Origin: GCA-002722245 sp038154685
GTDB taxonomy: Bacteria; Bacteroidota; Bacteroidia; Flavobacteriales_C; GCA-002722245
Assembly: GCA_038154685.1 (NCBI GenBank)
Contig: JAYPYW010000008.1
Location: 1 to 64,000 of the forward strand
Length of the DNA stretch: 64,000 nucleotides
Direction: 5' to 3'
Part shown: one piece after another, positions 1-8,104 of the stretch
Position numbering within the stretch: the first letter of the stretch is position 1
How the letters are laid out: every line of letters starts with the position of its first letter
Program-made: the position numbers and the translations under genes
The notes under the pieces: model-generated
The model's database searches: none
The model's input: the letters and a program-made list of their open reading frames with translations, nothing else
What the model was told of the DNA's origin: nothing

Positions 1-858
1 ATGTGTTGCAATATAATTAGCGGCATCAGGACCAGCAATTGCATTAATTACGGAACCAATCAGCATGTAAATTAGAATGATTGATAATCCAAAAACAATA
101 GCTGTAAGTTTTCCTTTCGATTTCTTTTCAGACCCTTTCAAAAAGAAAGAAACTGTCATTGGAATCATTGGAAAAACACATGGTGTAAGTAAAGCAACTA
201 AACCTGAAACAAATGCGAATAAGAAGAATAAAAAGTAGGTTTCATCTTGCCCTTCATTTATAGATTTCCCATTAAAATCTTTTAATTGTTTAAATTCTTT
301 TGAGAAATCGAACTTTCTTGCGGATGGCCCTTCTTGCTTTTCCTTAGTATTCAGAGTACTGGAGTTTTCGTCGGCTTTATCCTTAATTAAAAGCTTTGGG
401 CTACCATTACCCATTGAGACTTGGAAAGTAGGGTTTGGATAAGGCGATGGAATACATTTACCATCTTCACAAACCTGACCGGCGAAATTTCCATAAATCG
501 TAAAATCTTCTGAATTAGCTTTCAAAAGTTTGCTTATAACAAGCTGATCACCTTTAAATGAATTCTTGTAAGATTCAAGCAATTCATCATATTCTCTTTT
601 GGACTCAGGATAAATCCAATCTCCAGCAGAAGAGAACTTATCTGAAGAATCTAAATAAACTTCGAATCCAGGCAAATCCAATGGATCCGCCCCTGGTAGA
701 TAAGTATGAGCTCCTTCTTTTAAATCAAGGATAAAATTCAATTTATAATTGTCACCTCCTAACTTTTCTAATTCAACCTTGTAAGTTGCCAAACCCCCAA
801 ACTGGGCATTAAGAACAAAGGAAAATGAAACTAATAAAAAGACTAAAAATTTCTTCAT
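1..858 (-). CDS. dsbD: Thiol:disulfide interchange protein DsbD (partial, C-terminus off the window)
   Basis: Carries reducing power from the cytoplasm across the inner membrane to periplasmic thiol proteins. The first 19 residues form a signal peptide ending near NAQ. A periplasmic DsbD-N-like domain follows, with the pair VCEDGKC. After a charged linker comes the first membrane segment with the family signature TPCVFPMIPMTVSFF, which holds one of the two membrane cysteines. The reading frame is still open at base 1, so the remaining helices and the C-terminal thioredoxin domain lie outside the window. The start is the ATG at 856-858, followed by a Lys-Lys and a hydrophobic stretch. It is the last gene here of a minus-strand series, 57 bases after the yhhQ stop. 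Identification is firm; the substrate cannot be told. Confidence 0.9.
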   Translation of the reverse strand, partial: MKKFLVFLLVSFSFVLNAQFGGLATYKVELEKLGGDNYKLNFILDLKEGAHTYLPGADPLDLPGFEVYLDSSDKFSSAGDWIYPESKREYDELLESYKNSFKGDQLVISKLLKANSEDFTIYGNFAGQVCEDGKCIPSPYPNPTFQVSMGNGSPKLLIKDKADENSSTLNTKEKQEGPSARKFDFSKEFKQLKDFNGKSINEGQDETYFLFFLFAFVSGLVALLTPCVFPMIPMTVSFFLKGSEKKSKGKLTAIVFGLSIILIYMLIGSVINAIAGPDAANYIATH

Positions 859-915
859 AACATTCATTAAACAAACTAACACTTCAAAAGTTATCCGAGA
901 TTAAGTTAAAATACC

Positions 916-1533
916 TTAAAACTGAACTTCCTCTCCAGGCTTTAGTTTGAAATACTTTCTTATCAAAAATACAGAAACATAAATAATTGGTGTGTCAATT
1001 AAAGCGCAAATCACTTTGAAAAGCCACCCATCTAAAATCAAAGCTCCAATTTCATCGGCTCCCTTAACTCCAATAAACAAAACGAAAACCACCAAAGCTG
1101 TGTCAACTAATTGGGAAAATATTGTGGAACCATTATTCCGTACCCACAATAACTTACCCTTTGTAATCTTTTTCCAAAACTCATAAAGCTGAACATCTAC
1201 CAATTGCGCCATTAGGTAAGCTGTCATACTTGCCCCAATTACTCGCCAAGAGTTCCCAAAGACAATATTATATGTCTCGTCGGAAACTGGACTACCTTCA
1301 ATCGATGGAAAAACTCCACCTAATTTTAACACGAATATTATCACCAAAGAAGCTACAAAACCAGTAAAAACAACTAATGCTGTTCGTTTCCGACCATAAA
1401 ACTCAGACAATAAATCTGTAATTAAAAAGGTAACCGGATAAGGAAGAATGCCAGCGGAAACAATAAATGGATCTTCTCTTAAAAAGGTTTGAATACTTAC
1501 AAACTTGTTGGCAATAAGATTGCACACTACCAA
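916..1533 (-). CDS. yhhQ: Queuosine precursor transporter, YhhQ/DUF165 family
   Basis: Inner-membrane importer of the queuine or preQ1 precursor used for tRNA wobble modification. Residues such as PYPVTFLITDLLSEFYG, the QLVDVQLYEFWKK segment and NNGSTIFSQLVDTALVV are the family landmarks, spread over about six hydrophobic helices. The start given is a TTG, but it cuts into the first helix. The frame stays open upstream for 28 codons to the stop of the preceding gene, encoding YLYLFLGGLFIAF, which would complete helix 1. No ATG, GTG or TTG lies in that stretch, only CTG at 1606-1608, ATT at 1609-1611 and ATA at 1612-1614. A 12-bp terminator-like hairpin sits in the same 28 codons. The family call is secure and the start is uncertain. 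Confidence 0.85.
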   Translation of the reverse strand: MVVCNLIANKFVSIQTFLREDPFIVSAGILPYPVTFLITDLLSEFYGRKRTALVVFTGFVASLVIIFVLKLGGVFPSIEGSPVSDETYNIVFGNSWRVIGASMTAYLMAQLVDVQLYEFWKKITKGKLLWVRNNGSTIFSQLVDTALVVFVLFIGVKGADEIGALILDGWLFKVICALIDTPIIYVSVFLIRKYFKLKPGEEVQF

Positions 1534-1542
1534 AAAGGCAAT

Positions 1543-1582
1543 AAAAAGGCCGCCTAAAAATAAGTATAAATAGGCGGCCTTT
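1543..1582 (-). terminator. Intrinsic terminator-like hairpin inside the 5' part of yhhQ
   Basis: Perfect 12-bp arms (AAAGGCCGCCTA at 1571-1582 and its complement at 1545-1556) enclose a 14-base loop and are followed on the minus strand by TTTTT. It starts 34 bases after the stop of the small gene at 1617-1919, where a terminator would be expected, yet it overlaps the probable N-terminal codons of yhhQ. Confidence 0.7.
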
Positions 1583-1616
1583 TGAATATTTTTATTGGTC
1601 TTTTCCAGAATTATCT

Positions 1617-1919
1617 TTAGAAGAATCCTACTTTGTAAATAGACTTAAGAGGGATCATTATTTCTCCTTTTAACGAAACATTTCTTTCTGTTGCGGCCCA
1701 AACAGTTGCAACAACTTTGTATTTAGTACCGGCTTCGTCTTTGAAGTAAATTTTAATATTGGATTTACTCTGAGCACCTAGAGCAGAAGCACGATTAAGA
1801 TCAATTTTTCTTTGAAAAATGTCTTCTTTTGATCCTAAAACATCAGCTTCTCCAAATTTGATGTTTTTTACTTCTTCCTTAGCAATTTCAGTCGGTTTGG
1901 TTGATGTGGTTTGTGCCAT
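1617..1919 (-). CDS. Conserved hypothetical protein of Bacteroidetes type, 100 aa
   Basis: A small soluble protein without signal peptide or membrane segment. The first 30 residues are polar and probably flexible. The rest contains KIYFKDEAG, VVATVWAATERNVSLKG and IPLKSIYKVGF, a beta-rich pattern I associate with short uncharacterised flavobacterial proteins (VWATTE and IPL.RI). No catalytic residues or metal ligands are apparent. The ATG at 1919 is the only sensible start. It lies 51 bases after the stop of the membrane protein at 1971-2441, so it may belong to the tilS transcript, and a hairpin terminator follows it. The function is unknown. Confidence 0.7.
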   Translation of the reverse strand: MAQTTSTKPTEIAKEEVKNIKFGEADVLGSKEDIFQRKIDLNRASALGAQSKSNIKIYFKDEAGTKYKVVATVWAATERNVSLKGEIMIPLKSIYKVGFF

Positions 1920-1970
1920 ATTTACAGAGTATTTTGTTTCCTTACGGTCTAATATAAAAAATCGTTCCCT

Positions 1971-2441
1971 TTAATTTACAATTTTTTCATTTATGAGGCC
2001 ATTGAGTTCCTCGAATCTTTGTGATCCAATTCTGTATCTCAACCCGTCTTTATCTGTTAACTCAACAGCGTAATTACCATGAGTAAAGTACTTTACCTTT
2101 CCTCGGATGTGTAAATTGTATACTGGTCGATTGAATAAAATCTTACTGTATTTTACTACTTCGGATTTTACAATATTTTTTAAGTCAATTTTCACTTTTC
2201 GGGTTGTCCAAAACCCATCGAGCTCTAAAATATCACCTCGAAGCTGAGTTTTAAGATGTAATACAAAGAAAGAAATTAAGCTAATTCCAAGAATTGCCAA
2301 CCCTACAATTAAGAATAAATTGGATGTTTCATCTTTCGAATCCGAAACAAAATAACTTCCAAAAGCCCCTAGTGCAATAAACAACCTAATAAACAGGTTA
2401 AACTTATTGTATCCTAAATATTGCTTCTCTTCGAATTCCAT
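1971..2441 (-). CDS. Hypothetical membrane protein with two N-terminal helices, 156 aa
   Basis: I do not recognise a named family. Two hydrophobic segments, about residues 14-34 and 42-62, form a hairpin in the membrane. About 90 residues follow that look beta-rich and cytoplasmic (GDILELDGFW, DLKNIVKSEVV, YAVELTDKDGLRYRIGSQRFEELNGLI). This layout recalls small bacterial proteins with a PH-like domain after a two-helix anchor, but that is a resemblance in layout only. The ATG overlaps the last base of the tilS stop (TAATG), which implies translational coupling with tilS. There is no sign of damage. Confidence 0.7.
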   Translation of the reverse strand: MEFEEKQYLGYNKFNLFIRLFIALGAFGSYFVSDSKDETSNLFLIVGLAILGISLISFFVLHLKTQLRGDILELDGFWTTRKVKIDLKNIVKSEVVKYSKILFNRPVYNLHIRGKVKYFTHGNYAVELTDKDGLRYRIGSQRFEELNGLINEKIVN

Positions 2442-3730
2442 TACTTCAAACTTAATACATAAATATTTTTCGTCCCAGAATCTATTCTGTATCTATTGTC
2501 GGATCTATGCCCAATAATCCAAACAATTTTCTCAGCATCACATAATAGCCAGGTGTCTTCTTTATCCTTTAAACTAAACTTATTGTTGATGAAATAATCA
2601 CTAATTTTTTGTTTTCCATTCATGCCAAACGGAATAAACCAATCTCCTTGACGCCATTTTCTTATTCTTAATTTCCCTTGGACTTTATCGGCATTTATAT
2701 AGGCTTTATTTCCTGAAGGCTTAATTTCAACGGGAGCTTTCAAAACTTCTAACTCTAAATCAATCGGCATTTTTTCATCCAGATAATATTCATTGTTATT
2801 TGAAGCATAATTTTCAAACAATTCATAGCCTTCGGATGCACTAACCAACTCCCAACTATTTCTTCCGTAAAACCTTCTCCCCTTTGTATCTGTTGACAAT
2901 AAAGATTCAATGTCAGGATACGAAAATCCTTTCGCTCTTAATAGTTGTTGAATAAAGCTTAATTCGTTGGGGTTATTACTTGAATAAGGAATTAATCGAA
3001 TTCCATTTTCAAATCGCAAACTATCCTGCCAAGTATTAAATTGTTGGTCCCAATTCTCTTCAACAGCATTCAGCCTTTTAACTGAATTATTAATCGCATC
3101 AAAAAGGGAAGGATTAATTTCTTTTAAAACCGGAATTACCTGATGACGAATTTTATTCCTGAAATATTTCCCTGAAGCGTTACTACTATCTTCCCTAAAA
3201 GGGACATGATTAGCGTAAATAAACTCGTTAATCTCATCCCTAGCAACACAAAGTAATGGACGAACGATATTTCCCCGCTTAGCTTTCATCCCTCTTAAAC
3301 CCTTAAGTCCAGTTCCCCTTGTAAGATTGATTAAAATAGTTTCTAGCTGATCATCCAAATGATGCGCTGTTGCTATTTTTTGAATCTTGTGTGACTCGCA
3401 TAATTCTTCAAACCAAGCATACCTTAAATCTCTCGCCTTCATTTGAATGCTTACCCCTTCCTTTTTCGCAGACTGACTGGTTTCAAATTTTTTAGTGTGA
3501 AAAGGAATGAATAACTCTTTACACAGTCCCTTTACGAATTCCTCATCCGCATCGGATTCTTCTCCTCTTAATTGATAATTACAATGAGCAACCTCGATAT
3601 TGTACTTCAGGTTTTTCAATAACATTAATAAAACTATAGAATCTCGCCCTCCACTAACAGCAACAAGAATTTTGTCGGAAGAATCAATTAAGGATTCTGA
3701 TTGGATGAAAGAGGATACCTTGTTTAACAT
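2441..3730 (-). CDS. tilS: tRNA(Ile)-lysidine synthase
   Basis: Cytoplasmic N-type ATP pyrophosphatase that converts the wobble cytidine of the tRNA(Ile) with CAU anticodon to lysidine, so that it reads AUA and is charged with isoleucine. The PP-loop SGGRDS is at residues 26-31. Further family motifs are VAHCNYQLRGEESDADEEFV, TAHHLDDQLETILINLTRGTGLKGL, VRPLL and NKIRHQVIP. The C-terminal TilS domain (KLRIRKWRQGDWFIPFGMNG) is complete, and 429 residues is normal. The start ATG at 3730 gives the usual short lead before the PP-loop. The downstream membrane protein overlaps its stop by one base. A large palindromic repeat lies just upstream. Confidence 0.95.
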   Translation of the reverse strand: MLNKVSSFIQSESLIDSSDKILVAVSGGRDSIVLLMLLKNLKYNIEVAHCNYQLRGEESDADEEFVKGLCKELFIPFHTKKFETSQSAKKEGVSIQMKARDLRYAWFEELCESHKIQKIATAHHLDDQLETILINLTRGTGLKGLRGMKAKRGNIVRPLLCVARDEINEFIYANHVPFREDSSNASGKYFRNKIRHQVIPVLKEINPSLFDAINNSVKRLNAVEENWDQQFNTWQDSLRFENGIRLIPYSSNNPNELSFIQQLLRAKGFSYPDIESLLSTDTKGRRFYGRNSWELVSASEGYELFENYASNNNEYYLDEKMPIDLELEVLKAPVEIKPSGNKAYINADKVQGKLRIRKWRQGDWFIPFGMNGKQKISDYFINNKFSLKDKEDTWLLCDAEKIVWIIGHRSDNRYRIDSGTKNIYVLSLK

Positions 3731-3748
3731 AAAAGATTAAAAAAATTA

Positions 3749-3841
3749 GAGATTGCCGCGTCGTTCCTCCTCGCAATGACGAGAAACTAAACAAATGTAA
3801 CAAGAAAGTGTCATTGCGAGGAGGTACGACGTGGCAATCTC
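3749..3841. repeat. Palindromic intergenic repeat, 32-bp arms
   Basis: Arms at 3749-3780 and 3810-3841 are inverted copies matching at 30 of 32 positions, with a 29-base loop. Each arm begins GAGATTGCC and ends GCAATGAC at the loop side. The element fills almost all of the space between pabB and tilS and would fold into a long hairpin in either transcript. Confidence 0.85.
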
Positions 3842-3848
3842 ATTTCTT

Positions 3849-5105
3849 TTAAGATAAAACCTCAAAAATAGCCTTAGCCTTCAACAAAGATTCCTCATAT
3901 TCATCCTGCGGATTAGACTTGCTAGTAATCGCTCCACCGACCATGAAGGAAAGGTATTGATTGGAAGCATTGTAAAGGATACTTCGAATAACTACGTTAA
4001 AATCAAAATCACCACTTGGCTTTATATAACCTATTGCCCCACTATAAAGTCCGCGTTTAGTTGATTCATATTCTTCAATCAATTTCATCGCCCTAACCTT
4101 TGGTGCACCTGTCATACTTCCCATAGGGAAAGTGTTTTTAATTATTTCAACTGGTGATTGATCTTCTTTCACCTCGCAAACGATCGTACTAATCATTTGA
4201 TGAACTTGTGGAAAAGTATAAATCCCAAACAACTCTTCTACTTGAACAGAACCATCCTTTGCAAACCTGCTTAAATCGTTCCTAACCAAGTCTACAATCA
4301 TAACATTTTCGGACTTCTCCTTATCATTCTTAACCAACTCTTTTTTCACTACCTCATCTTCTTCTTCGGAAGCAGCTCTTTTAACAGTCCCCTTGATTGG
4401 TTGAGAAATCACCTTTGACCCAAACTTTTTAATAAATCTTTCAGGGCTTGCACCTAAACAATATTTATCTCCTACCTTTAAGAAAGAACCAAACGGGACA
4501 GGGGACTTATGATTTAAGATACTGTAAACACTTTCAGGATTAACTTCTATGTTTTCAGAATAAAACTCCTGACAAAAATTAACTTCAAAAATATCTCCCA
4601 ACTGAATATGGGATAATAATTGAAGAATATTTTTGATGTATTTTTCTTTTGATATTCTAGATTGAATCTGAATCTCATTTACTGAATCAAAACGGACATT
4701 AACTTCAAGGATTGATTCTTTAAACTTTTCAACACCATTTCCTGAGATTCTGACCTCTTCTTTTTGAACCTCAACTAAAATTTCAGGTTCGAAAAAACAC
4801 AAATCAGGAAAGTCTAAACCATCATGATTTTCACTTTTTAAACTCTCTAATTCGTTTTTCAAGTCATAACTCAAAAAACCAAAAAGCCAGCATCCTTTTT
4901 TGGACAATGCCTCCAATTCTGAAAATCTGTTAGATAGTATAATAGACTTAGCCCCAAAACCAGCTAATAAATCGTATTCTTTATAAGGAGTGTTTTCGTA
5001 ATTGTTAGAATCAAGTATTGTGGCGTAATTGTAATCGCGTGTTAATAGTAATAATCGCTCCTTAAATTGAGGGACATCATTAATATTAAAACTTATCGAC
5101 TCCAA
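3849..5105 (-). CDS. pabB: Aminodeoxychorismate synthase component I
   Basis: Chorismate-utilising enzyme that, with a PabA glutaminase, makes 4-amino-4-deoxychorismate for folate synthesis. The chorismate-binding domain occupies about residues 150-415, with GDIFEVNFCQEFY, LGASPERF, VDLVRNDL and FPMGSMTGAPKVRAMKLI. The PIKGT motif carries the lysine typical of aminodeoxychorismate synthases, where anthranilate synthases have alanine (PIAGT); this is why I call PabB and not TrpE. The N-terminal 140 residues are divergent. The start is a TTG (5103-5105) immediately after the hemH TAA, with no in-frame ATG near it, so translation is probably coupled to hemH. No pabA glutaminase is in the window. 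Confidence 0.9.
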   Translation of the reverse strand: MESISFNINDVPQFKERLLLLTRDYNYATILDSNNYENTPYKEYDLLAGFGAKSIILSNRFSELEALSKKGCWLFGFLSYDLKNELESLKSENHDGLDFPDLCFFEPEILVEVQKEEVRISGNGVEKFKESILEVNVRFDSVNEIQIQSRISKEKYIKNILQLLSHIQLGDIFEVNFCQEFYSENIEVNPESVYSILNHKSPVPFGSFLKVGDKYCLGASPERFIKKFGSKVISQPIKGTVKRAASEEEDEVVKKELVKNDKEKSENVMIVDLVRNDLSRFAKDGSVQVEELFGIYTFPQVHQMISTIVCEVKEDQSPVEIIKNTFPMGSMTGAPKVRAMKLIEEYESTKRGLYSGAIGYIKPSGDFDFNVVIRSILYNASNQYLSFMVGGAITSKSNPQDEYEESLLKAKAIFEVLS

Positions 5106-6125
5106 TTATTTATACAATCTGTTTTTATCAACGATTTCCTTAACTGCCTCAACCCAATAATCGTTGCTATTCAATGAAGGAACTAATTGGATTTTTTCTC
5201 CTCCATGCTCTTCAAAAACTTCTTGGTACTCTTCCCCTATCTCAACTGTTGTTTCTAAACAATCAGCAACAAAAGCTGGAGAGAAAAACAGCAACTTCTT
5301 TTTACCTTCTTTACCAAGGTTAATTACAGTTTCCTCCGCGTATGGCTGTAACCATGGATCTCTACCTAATCTACTCTGGAAAACTTGCATCCATTTATCA
5401 TCTGGAATACCTAGTTTTTTAACAATCCTTCTGGTAGTTTCATAACATGCAGATCTATAACAATACATTCGTCTATTATTATATTCTGATATACATCCAT
5501 TTTCCTGACAACCAGGCACTTTACATGTTTTTACTATATGCCTTACTGGCACTCCATGATAACTAAAAACTACCTTGTCGTAATCATTAAAATCGAATCC
5601 TTCAGCCGTTTTTGCAACAGCATCAGTGTAAGCTTCCTCCATCACAAAGTTGTTAATGAAGTTAACAGAAGGAATTACCTCCCATTTACTCATAATCTCC
5701 ATCACTCTTTGAGCGGTTGAACCTGTAGTTGATGAAGCATATTGAGCATATAAAGGCATTACAATTAGTTGCGCATAAGCCTTCTTTTCAATATCAGTCA
5801 TAACCTCAGGTAAACCTGGGTTTTGATATCGCATAGCACCGTAAACATCAACGTCATCACCATATTTGGCTTGAAGTTTATCTACTAACTCATGCAAGTA
5901 TATTTTTAATGGTGAACCGTTTTCAGTCCATACTTTCTTATATTCTCTTGCAGACTTAGGTGCTCTGGTTGGTGCAATAATTCCATTTACAAGGAAATAC
6001 CTTCCAACGGGATTAATATCAATAACTCTCCCATCACCTAAAAACTCCTTTAAGTATTTTCTTACAGGTGCAGTATTAGGTGCATCAGGTGTTCCAAGAT
6101 TTATTAGAAGAATAGCTGTTTTCAT
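5106..6125 (-). CDS. hemH: Ferrochelatase
   Basis: Inserts ferrous iron into protoporphyrin IX, the last step of the classical haem route. Family marks are LLINLGTPDAP at the N-terminus, MRYQNPGLPEVM, the catalytic His190 in SYHGVP and FQSRLGRDPWLQPYAEE. Unusually, five cysteines lie between His190 and the SRLGR motif (Cys201, 206, 211, 222 and 227). Some bacterial ferrochelatases bind a [2Fe-2S] cluster through such internal cysteines, so cluster binding is plausible here but not shown. Length 339 is normal. Its stop directly abuts the pabB TTG. The gap to lpdA upstream contains the lpdA terminator, so hemH probably has its own promoter. hemE of the same pathway is at 33171. Confidence 0.95.
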   Translation of the reverse strand: MKTAILLINLGTPDAPNTAPVRKYLKEFLGDGRVIDINPVGRYFLVNGIIAPTRAPKSAREYKKVWTENGSPLKIYLHELVDKLQAKYGDDVDVYGAMRYQNPGLPEVMTDIEKKAYAQLIVMPLYAQYASSTTGSTAQRVMEIMSKWEVIPSVNFINNFVMEEAYTDAVAKTAEGFDFNDYDKVVFSYHGVPVRHIVKTCKVPGCQENGCISEYNNRRMYCYRSACYETTRRIVKKLGIPDDKWMQVFQSRLGRDPWLQPYAEETVINLGKEGKKKLLFFSPAFVADCLETTVEIGEEYQEVFEEHGGEKIQLVPSLNSNDYWVEAVKEIVDKNRLYK

Positions 6126-6173
6126 TGTTAAGAATTTCTGCGCGGAACGAAAACAAAATCATTTTCGCTTCCT

Positions 6174-6207
6174 TAAAAAAAGAAAAAGCGAACCGAAGTT
6201 CGCTTTT
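6174..6207 (-). terminator. Intrinsic terminator of lpdA
   Basis: On the minus strand a 10-bp stem (AAAAGCGAAC with its complement, 6184-6207) closes a TTCG tetraloop and is followed by TTTTTCTTTTTTT. It lies 19 bases past the lpdA stop and before hemH. Confidence 0.9.
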
Positions 6208-6225
6208 CCATATAATTTATCCGCA

Positions 6226-7635
6226 TTAAATATGTAATGCCCTTTTACCTGTAGCATCAAGAGCAGCTTCTTTAACTGCCTCTGTGAATGTTGGGTGTGG
6301 GTGACAAATTCTTGAGATATCTTCCGCTGTAGCTCTGTATTCCATTGCAACAACCGCCTCAATAATTAAATCAGCACATCTTGGTCCAATCATATGAACA
6401 CCTAATACCTCATCAGTTTCTTCGTCAGATAAAATCTTAACGAATCCATACTTCTCATCCATACTTGCTCTAGCTCTACCAGAAGCTTTGAATGGGAACA
6501 TTCCTGATTTGTATTTAGCACCAGCAGCTTTTAACTCTTCTTCAGTTTTACCAACTGCAGCAACTTCTGGCCAAGTGTAAACTACACCAGGGATTAAGTT
6601 ATGATCCATATGAGGTTTCTGACCAGCTAATAATTCAGCTACAAAAACTCCTTCCTCTTCAGCCTTGTGTGCTAACATCGCTCCTTTAACTACATCTCCA
6701 ATAGCGTAAATACCAGGAACATTAGTTTGTAAGTTTCCGTCAACATCAACTCTACCTCTATCGTCAACTTTAACACCAGCGTTTTCTAAACCTAACTTAT
6801 CAGTGTAAGGACGACGACCAACTGAGATTAAAGCGTAATCAGCTTTTAACTCAACTAATTCACCTTTCTTGTTTTCAGCTTTTAAAGTCGCTTGTTTAGC
6901 AGTTCCTTTAACTTCTGTCACTTTATGACCTAAGTAGAACTCAAAACCTAACTCCTTCTTCAAGTTTTTCTGTAATTCTTTACCTAAAGCTTTATCCATA
7001 GTTGGAATAATACCATCCATATACTCAACTACAGATACTTTAGAACCTAATCTTGCATAAACAGATCCTAATTCTAATCCGATTACTCCACCTCCAACAA
7101 CAATTAAGTGCTTTGGAACTTCTTTCAACTCTAAAGCTTCAGTTGAAGTAATAACCCTCTTTTTATCTAATTTGATAAATGGGAAAGAAGATGGCTTAGA
7201 ACCAGTAGCAATAATTACGTTTTTAGTTTTCAACTCAACTGCATCTCCTTTTTCTGGAGTAACAACAACCGTGTTTTTATCTTTAAATGAACCAAAACCA
7301 TTAACTACGTCAACTTTGTTTTTCTTCATTAAGAAATCGATTCCAGCACAAGTCTGAGAAACAACTCCTCTTTTTCTTTCGATCATTTGCTTGAAATTTA
7401 CTTTCAAGTCTTTTAACTCAATCCCGTGCTCTTTAAATGCATGAGAAGCGTTATGGTAATGTTCCGAAGAATCTAATAATGCTTTAGATGGAATACATCC
7501 AACATTTAAACAAGTTCCTCCAAGTGTATTATATTTTTCTACGATCCCGGTTTTCATCCCTAACTGCGCACATCTGATTGCTGACACATATCCTCCAGGA
7601 CCCGATCCAATAACTACTACGTCGTAATTGCTCAT
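6226..7635 (-). CDS. lpdA: Dihydrolipoyl dehydrogenase (E3)
   Basis: FAD flavoprotein that reoxidises dihydrolipoamide with NAD+ in pyruvate and 2-oxoglutarate dehydrogenase complexes and the glycine cleavage system. The N-terminal FAD fold GSGPGGYVSAI is followed by the redox disulfide GGTCLNVGCIPSK (Cys42 and Cys47). A second Rossmann motif VVGGGVIGLELGSVYARLG binds NAD, and AIGDVVKGAMLAHKAEEEG is the second FAD motif. The dimerisation domain ends with CHPHPTFTEAVKEAA, carrying the catalytic His-Glu pair. It has 469 residues, the usual length, and a clear ATG start. No E1 or E2 genes adjoin it, so it is probably a shared E3. A strong terminator follows. Confidence 0.97.
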   Translation of the reverse strand: MSNYDVVVIGSGPGGYVSAIRCAQLGMKTGIVEKYNTLGGTCLNVGCIPSKALLDSSEHYHNASHAFKEHGIELKDLKVNFKQMIERKRGVVSQTCAGIDFLMKKNKVDVVNGFGSFKDKNTVVVTPEKGDAVELKTKNVIIATGSKPSSFPFIKLDKKRVITSTEALELKEVPKHLIVVGGGVIGLELGSVYARLGSKVSVVEYMDGIIPTMDKALGKELQKNLKKELGFEFYLGHKVTEVKGTAKQATLKAENKKGELVELKADYALISVGRRPYTDKLGLENAGVKVDDRGRVDVDGNLQTNVPGIYAIGDVVKGAMLAHKAEEEGVFVAELLAGQKPHMDHNLIPGVVYTWPEVAAVGKTEEELKAAGAKYKSGMFPFKASGRARASMDEKYGFVKILSDEETDEVLGVHMIGPRCADLIIEAVVAMEYRATAEDISRICHPHPTFTEAVKEAALDATGKRALHI

Positions 7636-7725
7636 TTTATAAAAAATTTGGATTGCTAAAATAACGAAAAGAATTGTTTGAGGAGACGAGAATTTGAGAA
7701 AATGAGGAGATGAGTAATAATTTAA

Positions 7726-7880
7726 TGTAGGGGCGTGGTCTTGTGCCCGCCCACGCAGAAAGTTTATTAACGAAAATTCCAGGAACCAATTGATGCTTTT
7801 AACATATTGCTATCCACCCTTTTGTTTTTTCACAATATAAAAACTGTAGTGCTCGGGCGGACACAAGATCCGCCCCTACA
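7726..7880. repeat. Palindromic intergenic repeat (GTAGGGGCG family)
   Basis: Imperfect inverted arms of about 30 bases begin with TGTAGGGGCG at 7726 and end with CGCCCCTACA at 7880. Both contain CTTGTG next to a G/C-rich core. The roughly 95-base interior has no reading frame of note. Together with the next repeat it accounts for most of the 469 bases between lpdA and dnaX; nothing else was recognised there except a promoter motif at the dnaX end. Confidence 0.75.
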
Positions 7881-7900
7881 ATATATAATTACAATTATTT

Positions 7901-7987
7901 ATTCCCACGGATCTCTATGATCTCTCGGATATCATATTTAATTTTCACAAAAAGATATGTAAGATCTCTCTGATCCGTGGGAGGAAT
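7901..7987. repeat. Palindromic intergenic repeat (CCCACGGATC family)
   Basis: TCCCACGGATC at 7903-7913 is matched by its exact complement at 7972-7982, with partly paired GATCTCT and GATAT segments inside. It is related in sequence to the arms at 9831 and 10779 (GGATC next to AGATC) and looks like another member of a dispersed palindrome family. Confidence 0.7.
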
Positions 7988-8090
7988 AACAAGTCTTCAA
8001 TTTATACAAAAGCTAAAGTTTTCCACCAATTCTTAATAACTTTTCTCCTCAAAACCGCGCCTCCTCACCTCCTAAAAACCTCTTTTTCCC

Positions 8091-8098
8091 TACATTTG
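8091..8098 (+). promoter_or_regulatory. Candidate -7 promoter element of dnaX
   Basis: TACATTTG fits the Bacteroidetes -7 consensus TAnnTTTG. It ends only six bases before the dnaX ATG, so the transcript would have almost no leader. No clear TTG sits at the -33 position, so support is moderate. Confidence 0.4.
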
Positions 8099-8104
8099 TC
8101 ATGC

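Noticed and set aside
6159..6362. 67-codon open frame on the minus strand after lpdA
   Set aside because: It overlaps the lpdA C-terminus in another frame and runs through the lpdA terminator.
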